A stretch of DNA of 64,000 nt from NCBI RefSeq assembly GCF_041381155.1, contig NC_091145.1, positions 37,463,882-37,527,881 on the forward strand, read 5' to 3'. How positions within the stretch are numbered: the first letter of the stretch is position 1; the number at the start of each line of letters is the position of its first letter. The notes beneath the pieces were generated by a model that made no database searches, was not told the origin of the DNA, and saw nothing but the letters and a program-made list of their open reading frames with translations. The position numbers and the translations under genes are program-made. Of the stretch, positions 13,401 through 22,400 are shown one piece after another. The stretch is from Argopecten irradians. Its lineage: Eukaryota; Mollusca; Bivalvia; Pectinida; Pectinidae.

Positions 13401-16400
13401 CTACGGTTGGAGTCTGTGATATGATAGTTAGATATTTTACCTTTAGAAGTGTTGTGATGGCCAGTGTAGCTATACTACGGTTGGAGTCTGAGATATGATA
13501 GTTAGATATTTTACCATTAGAAGTGTTGTAATGGCCAGTGTAGCTATACTACGGTTGGAGTCTGTGATATGATAGTTAGATATTTTACCTTTAGAAGTGT
13601 TGTAATGGCCAGTGTAGCTATATACTACGGTTGGAGTCTGTGATATGATAGTTAGATATTTTACCTTTAGAAGTGTTGTGATGGCCAGTGTAGCTATACT
13701 ATGTTGGAGTCTGAGATATGATAGTTAGACATTTTATACCTTTAGAAGTGTTGTGATGGCCAGTGTAGCTATACTACGGTTGGAGTCTGTGATATGATAG
13801 TTAGATATTTTATCTTTAGAAGTGTTGTGATGGCCAGTGTAGCTATACTACGGTTGGAGTCTGAGATATGATAGTTAGATATTTTACCTTTAGAAGTGTT
13901 GTGATGGCCAGTGTAGCTATACTACGGTTGGAGTCTGTGATATGATAGTTAGATATTTTACCTTTAGAAGTGTTGTGATGGTCAGTGTAGCTATACTACG
14001 GTTGGAGTCTGTGATATGATAGTTAGATATTTTATCTTTAGAAGTGTTGTGATGGCCAGTGTAGCTATACTACGGTTGGAGTCTGTGATATGATAGTTAG
14101 ATATTTTACCTTTAGAAGTGTTTGTGATGGCCAGTGTAAGCTATATACTTCGGTTGGAGTCTGTGATATGATAGTTAGATATTTTATCTTTAGAAGTGTT
14201 GTGATGGCCAGTGTAGCTATACTACGGTTGGAGTCTGTGATATGATAGTTAGATATTTTATCTTTAGAAGTGTTGTGATGGCCAGTGTAGCTATACTACG
14301 GTAGGGAGTCTGTGATATGATAGTTAGATATTTTACCTTTAGAAGTGTTGTGATGGCCAGTGTAGCTATACTACGGTTGGAGTCTGTGATATGATAGTTA
14401 GATATTTTACCTTTAGAAGTGTTGTGCCATGGCCAGTGTAGCTATACTACGGTTGGAGTCTGTGATATGATAGTTAGATATTTTACCTTTAGAAGTGTTG
14501 TGATGGCCAGTGTAGCTATACTACGGTTGGAGTCTGAGATATGATAGTTAGATATTTTACCTTTAGAAGTGTTGTGATGGCCAGTGTAGTCTATACTACG
14601 GTTGGAGAGTCTGTGATATGATAGTTAGCATTTTACCTTTAGAAGTGTTGTAATTGAGTGTAGCTATACTACGTTGGAGTCTGTGATATGATAGTTAGAT
14701 ATTTTTACCTTTAGAAGTGTTGTGATGGCCAGTGTAGCTATACTACGGTTGGAGTCTGTGATATGATAGTTAGATATTTTACCTTTAGAAGTGTTGTAAT
14801 GGCCAGTGTAGCTATACTACGGTTGGAGTCTGTGATATGATAGTTAGATATTTTACCTTTAGAAGTGTTGTGATGGCCAGTGTAGCTATACTACGGTTGG
14901 AGTCTGAGATATGATAGTTAGATATTTTACCTTTAGAAGTGTTGTGATGGCCAGTGTAGCTATACTACGGTTGGAGTCTGTGATATGATAGTTAGATATT
15001 TTACCATTAGAAGTGTTGTAATGGCCAGTAGCTATACTAACTCGGTTGGAGTCTGTGATATGATAGTTAGATATTTTACCTTTAGAAGTGTTGTAATGCC
15101 AGTGTAGCTATACTACGGTTGGAGTCTGTGATATGATAGTTAGATATTTTACCTTTAGAAGTGTTGTGATGGCCAGTGTAGCTATACTACGGTTGGAGTC
15201 TGTGATATGATAGTTAGATATTTTACCTTTAGAAGTGTTGTGATGGCCAGTGTAGCTATACTACGGTTGGAGTCTGTGATATGATAGTTAGATATTTTAC
15301 CTTTAGAAGTGTTGTGATGGCCAGTGTAGCTATACTACGGTTGGAGTCTGTGATATGATAGTTAGATATTTTACCTTTAGAAGTGTTGTGATGGCCAGTG
15401 TAGCTATACTACGGTTGGAGTCTGTGATATGATAGTTAGATATTTTATCTTTAGAAGTGTTTTTGGCCAGTGTAGCTATACTACGGTTGGAGTCTGTGAT
15501 ATGATAGTTAGATATTTTATCTTTAGAAGTGTTGTGATGGCCAGTGTAGCTATACTACGGTTGGAGTCTGTGATATGATAGTTAGATATTTTACCTTTAG
15601 AAGTGTTGTGATGGCCAGTGTAGCTATACTACGGTTGGAGTCTGTGATATGATAGTTAGATATTTTATCTTTAGAAGTGTTGTGATGGCCAGTGTAGCTA
15701 TACTACGGTTGGAGTCTGTGATATGATAGTTAGATATTTTACCTTTAGAAGTGTTGTGATGGTCAGTGTAGCTATACTACGGTTGGAGTCTGTGATATGA
15801 TAGTTAGATATTTTATCTTTAGAAGTGTTGTGATGGCCAGTGTAGCTATACTACGGTTGGAGTCTGTGATATGATAGTTAGATATTTTACCTTTAGAAGT
15901 GTTTGTTGTGATGGCCAGTGTAGCTATACTTGGTGGCAGAGTACTGTGATGTGATATGATAGTTAGATATTTTACCTTTAGAAGTGTTGTGATGGCCAGT
16001 GTAGCTATACTACGGTTGGAGTCTGTGATATGATAGTTAGATATTTTACTTTAGAAGTGTTGTGATGGCCAGTGTAGCTATACTACGGTTGGAGTCTGTG
16101 ATATGATAGTTAGATATTTTACCTTTAGAAGTGTTGTGATGGCCAGTGTAGCTATACTACGGTTGGAGTCTGTGATATGATAGTTAGACATTTTACCTTT
16201 AGAAGTGTTGTAATGGCCAGTGTAGCTATACTACGGTAGTCTGTGATATGATAGTTAGACATTTTACCTTTAGAAGTGTTGTAATGGCCAGTGTAGCTAT
16301 ACTACTACTGGATTGAGTCTTGTGATATGTATAGTTAGACATTTTACCTTTAGAAGAGTGTTGTTAAATGGCCAGTGTAGCTACAACTACGGTTGGAGTA

Positions 16401-19400
16401 CTGTGATGTGATATGATAGTTAGACATTTTACCTTAGAAGTGTTTTATGGCCAGTGTAGCTATACTACGTTGGAGTCTGTGATAGATAGTTAGACATTTT
16501 ACCTTTAGAAGTGTTGTAATGGCCAGTGTAGCTATACTACGGTTGGAGTCTGTGATATGATAGTTAGACATTTTACCTTTAGAAGTGTTGTAATGGCCAG
16601 TGTAGCTATACTACGGTTGGAGTCTGTGATATGATAGTTAGACATTTTACCTTTAGAAGTGTTGTGATGCCAGTGTAGCTATACTACGGTTGGAGTCTGT
16701 GATATGATAGTTAGACATTTTACCTTTAGAAGTGTTGTGATGGCCAGTGTAGCTATACTACGGTTGGAGTCTGTGATATGATAGTTAGACATTTTACCTT
16801 TAGAAGTGTTGTGATGGCCAGTGTAGCTATACTACGGTTGGAGTCTGTGATATGATAGTTAGACATTTTACCTTTAGAAGTGTTGTAATGGCCAGTGTAG
16901 CTATACTACGGTTGGAGTCTGTGATATGATAGTTAGAATTTTACCTTTAAGTGTGTAATGGCCAGTGTACTATACAGGTTGGAGTCTGTGATATGATAGT
17001 TAGAATTTTACTTTAAAGTGTTGTGATGGCCAGTGTAGCTATACTACGGTTGGAGTCTGTGATATGATAGTTAGATATTTTACCTTTAGAAGTGTTGTGA
17101 TGGCCAGTGTAGCTATACTACGGTTGGAGTCTGTGATATGATAGTTAGATATTTTACCTTTAGAAGTGTTGTGATGGCCAGTGTAGCTATACTACGGTTG
17201 GAGTCTGTGATATGATAGTTAGACATTTTACCTTTAGAAGTGTTGTGATGGCCAGTGTAGCTATACTACGGTTGGAGTCTGTGATCAGATTCTCTAACTC
17301 CAGGTTACATGCTGTCACTGCTGCTGGGTGTTTCATAGCAACCTGATAACAATATCAAATCATAAACATGATACCATGGCAACCTGATAACAACAATAGA
17401 TTGTAAACAGGTTAGTGAACAAAATACTGAGATATAGTTACTTAATATACATTAAAACCTAAATACACACTATGTCTTGCTTTCATACTGATGAATATTG
17501 GAAATCTAGTAATCTAGTTCAATGGGACTATCTAAAAAAAATTTATTCTATTATTAATGCTTGTTTGAAGAAAGTAAAACATTTTCATTGCATTTATAAT
17601 TTATATAAAGCAACTTAAGACAATCAACTTCCCACAATTAAGGATAAGGATAACAGTGACTACAGACCTTGTTGAGTGTCCTGATGGCAGCGAACCTCAG
17701 TGTGGGTTTAGCTGAGCTACAGAACAGTTGGAGAACTGGTACAGCGGAGGCCAGCTCCTTAGCTGATGTGTTCTTTAGGTTTACTATAGCGTGGGCAGCC
17801 TCGTAGATGACAATCTCACTCTTGTGTCGCAGGCAGTTCTCAATGAAGTCAAACATAGGACTGTCAGTTCTACAGGAGTTAACAATGGTCATATCAGAGC
17901 TGGTAACAGTTGTTATTTTATGGTGATTATTAAGTAATGCTAATTACATCAAATATTTCCTTGCTTGTTTATCTTACTAATTTATAAATCAGCAGAAATG
18001 TATATCAAACCATCTTCCTTTGTTTTACTTGTCATAAATAGTTTTGACAACTCATTGGTAATACGTATTAAAGTCATCCAGAACAAAATGAAGCAATTAT
18101 GATAATGACTAATAAAGTTCTATTAATTACTATAATTCTTCGTTCAGAATTTCACACTTACCCTACCCCTTCCTCTTCCATGAGTTTACTTGCAATTCTG
18201 ATCTGTAATACAATACAAGATATAAATGCTAAAATCTGAAACTAGAAATTTATTTTGTCAATGTTTTCGATGTTTTATACCATAATACAGAGATACAAGA
18301 TTCTAAATAATTTCTGTACATTTTGACACGGAAACAAGATTGATTAAATTACCTTAAGATTATAACTTACCAGTAAACAATATGCGTAGGGTGACTTGAG
18401 TGAGTGTTTGGAGAACTTTGTGACCAGTTTAGTGACTGCCAGTCTGTCATATTTCCTGATGTGATACAAAAGTCCGAGGGCGTGGTACTGTCATCAGAAA
18501 CACAGGTATTAATTACATGTCAATTGTCCTCTAAAGGTATATCTAAAGAGCAAATATCAGTCTACGACTTTAAGCACTAGTCTGATGCCCATGTCTAGTA
18601 ATTTTATAGCCGGACAAGTGCAAATTGTAATGAACTAGTCCCATTGGACTAGTGACTCCCAACCCGACTAAAATCAGAAAATACTATATTTACAAGAGCA
18701 GTGGTCATTTGTATTTTTTCAACACGTTTTCAGTCCAGATGCATCATTTTGTGAGAAGATGCATTCACAAACACATTCAGATTGTAATTTGGGTCAGAAA
18801 ATACTACATTTACAAGAGCAGTGGTCAATTGCATTTTTCAACACATTTTCAATCTGGATGCATCACTTACAAATGCCCAAAACACATTCAGACTATAATT
18901 GGGTCAAAAATCGTAACCTGATCATGACTGAAGTGTTGAAGTGAAATTCCTAAACGCCTGTACATTTAATTTGGACTAGTGATTAACAAGTCAGAATTGT
19001 AAAATTTTAAGGTTTACTAGTCCAAATGACTAGCAGAAAAAAAATTACGCCACAGACTAAAATATCATCAACTAATATGACATCATGAAAATTTGACCAG
19101 TAAGTTCATATAAAACTGAAGATGAAGATGATAAATATCAACTGGAAAACTGACTCACATCAAAAGACAGATATTTATCTAGTAAGGTGTTTACGAGGCT
19201 TACCTGAACCATAATGTTATCACTGGACACTGCTTCCTGTGCCTCGTTCACCCAGCGCTTCGTCACATCCTGACTCGACTTACTCAAATGCTATAAGGCA
19301 GAGAGTCACAAAAAAACCTTATAATTGCAAGGAAAACATAATTTTTTCCAGTTTCTGTATTTTACATTAAATTTGATGCATGTTGGTTACTACAAAACAA

Positions 19401-22400
19401 ACAGCAGTAAAATTTGAAATCTAGTATCTTTATTTCTTCACCTTTTAAAAATCATTGATTTAATTCTTAGAGGATTTAAGTGAAATGTAACCAAAGTACC
19501 ATGGCATTATTACATTTATCTCTATAAATCTATTTATTTTACTGTATTACAGAGATATATGTCCTTACAGGTAGGTATTGATTGTAACACCCTTATTATG
19601 CGAGTAAAAATTACCTGAAGTTTTTCTGATAAATGTATTACGGTAAACCTCCGGTTAATTCGAACCGCCGGATAGTTCGAACACACAATTTTTTCCAGAA
19701 AAACGGTAATTTTTTAGCTAGTGATAGTTCGAACACTGACTTTTTATAATCAATCCTATTTCGGATAGTTCGGACACGTCAAATTATGAACGTAAAAGTA
19801 CCATTTTTGTCGGCAAACCGGCGCAATGGGGTCCCTCTATAATAAAAATGGCGATATATTTTGCATATTGCAACAGTTTTCATGTTTGGAATAAAGATTG
19901 TATAAATGAACATTATAATGACCATACGACAGATAAGAAATGAACATTTGAAGCCATAAATGAAAATTATTTATTCCGATATAATGTACACAAAGCAGCA
20001 AGGCCAAATGTTTAATCTTAGGCCCCGACAATGTAACTTATATTTAAATTCGCTGTACCTGATGGAAACACGTGGAAGAAATCGCCAATGTTTGTTAAGT
20101 CCAATCTAGATACAGATATCAGTTTAAGTCGACATTAAAATATGCATTCAATCTATCTTTAATCAGCCAATCAAGGTGTTAAATTACCTGTAAACACGTG
20201 CCTCACGCTGGCTTGGATAGGCCAGTTATGAGGTGTCACAGCGAGCATCAAAAGCCAGCCGCTGGGTCACAGCAAGTGAGTGTGATTACATATTCAGCTC
20301 CAGCCAAAACAATCCACGTGTTGGATAATTGAACAATAGATACGTAGCTTTTCATCAGGTTAAAACTAGTTAAGTAATTTTAGAAGGAGACAATATGCAA
20401 TCGGGTTTTGGACATTCTGACAGTCACAGTACGCTTGTGACCTAATTTTACGAAATGAATGTAAACAAATATTTCCAACAGCAGTTTCGTAGATGCAACC
20501 GGATTTTCTTTAACTAAAACAGTAAATAAATAAATTTACCTTTGTTACGAAATATAACAAAGTTCTAACTAAATTTTCTGTGGTTTAAATAAAGTTTCTA
20601 TCCCAGTTAACGGACGTCGATGTAAATTATAGGCCGCGATCGTGATCGGTGCTGTTTGGGGCCTTGTCCACATGCACATATGCATGCGGCTTCTGCTACG
20701 CAATTAATTATAAATTCACCAATTAAATGCTCATGTTGATGAGAAAATGGTTGTATATAATATCTTCAGGAAACTAAATACTTTCCCTATAGATTTTCTG
20801 CCTTACATTGCTTATGCCAGGTACATCGGTACAAAATTGGTTTTTACCGATTTCAACTCGGATAGTTCGAACTTACGATTTTTTCCTGAAGTTTAATTTC
20901 GGATAATTCGAACTGGTCCATCAATATTTATTTAATTTTGTTCGAACTAACCGAAGGTTTACCGTACCCTCACAAAAACATGAGGTAACAATCACTACTT
21001 ATACACAAGGGCAGACAACTCTGTCATAAAAAATACAGAATAGGCCAAGGATAAGCTTCTAAACTGACCAGAGATGAGACAAGGGCAGCACTGGACACGG
21101 CGGTGACTTTGTCCACTATAGCTTGCTTCATGTAACGCTCAATACTTTGTAACATTGTAGTCTGAAAAGCAATAAAAGAAACATTTCAAGGAAAATTCAA
21201 AATGACAAACATCAGAACAAGTCCTTATCAGTTAATATTTATGATTATAATGCTTATTTTGGGAAACAAAGTTAAGTAGTCATTGAATTAATCACCAATT
21301 TATTTTAAACAATTTCAAATTCATTCATGTGTTACAATTCTTTACATGACATATTTTTTCTCAATGAAAATGTTAAAATGTGGTTTATATCTGTTTGTTA
21401 TTGTAGGAAATTGACCTTACATCTGTGATAGAACACAGGGCTCGGATGGCTGGTCCTCTGAACTGGTCATCTCTTCCAGTCATGTCCTTCATCAAACTGT
21501 CAACATTAAATATTCATTATCTAACAAATTTTCTAAAGAAATTGATTGATTCCAAACAATGCTAAAAAATGACTCCCCAGAGATTTATTTTTTATTTTTC
21601 CACAAGCTTAATGAACCCCCATATGCAAAACAGCTGTAACAATCAAAATTCAATTGAAAATACACAATGTACTGAAAACAGCTTATTTCTCCATATTTAT
21701 AAAATTATTCTGGTATCCTATTTTCTTCATCTCATTTACTGCTTAATTAACATCTTATTCAAATTAAAATACCTGCTAGTAACAATGATAACATCCTGGG
21801 CAATCTTGGACATTTCTTTGATTCCAAGGTACACTAGGCGTCGCAGGATTGGCTGTACAAGACAAAATAAAATTTGTTAGTGTTACAATCTCTAATAGTT
21901 CAGTGAAAATATATTTATATCATTTATCATTTTTTTCGTTACCTACAAAATTCAACGGAGATTACATATACAATGTATCTAAATATATATATTTTTTTCA
22001 AAATGCTAGTCTAGTTCCAAAGATACTTTTTAATTATCAACACTGCTAGTAACTTCAGTACTTTACACATGAAATAGTTTAAACAAGAATAACAGGTATA
22101 CTGACTGAAGCAAAGACTAAATTAACATTGTTTTGGTTCAATTGGATTTACTTTATCAAAGGTGGATTTTAATGCAAATGTTGATGATGGCAATGCCATC
22201 ATTACTGCAGGAAAAACAATAGGACAGCCAGCTTTTTATTAGTCTTGCCTTCCTCAAAAATTATAAGTTATCAAAGGACAGAGAAATAAAATTTGTATCT
22301 AAAAATCAACAACAAAGCTTACATCTTTAGCTTGGAAAAGTTTTGTCATGGCAAAAAAAGCCTCGGTGGCTTCTGTTGATCCGATCTGTTCTCCCTGGTT

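Noticed and set aside
10390-17285. CRISPR-like regular array
   Set aside because: There are no variable spacers: the whole 74-bp unit is repeated, and the setting is an animal gene intron.
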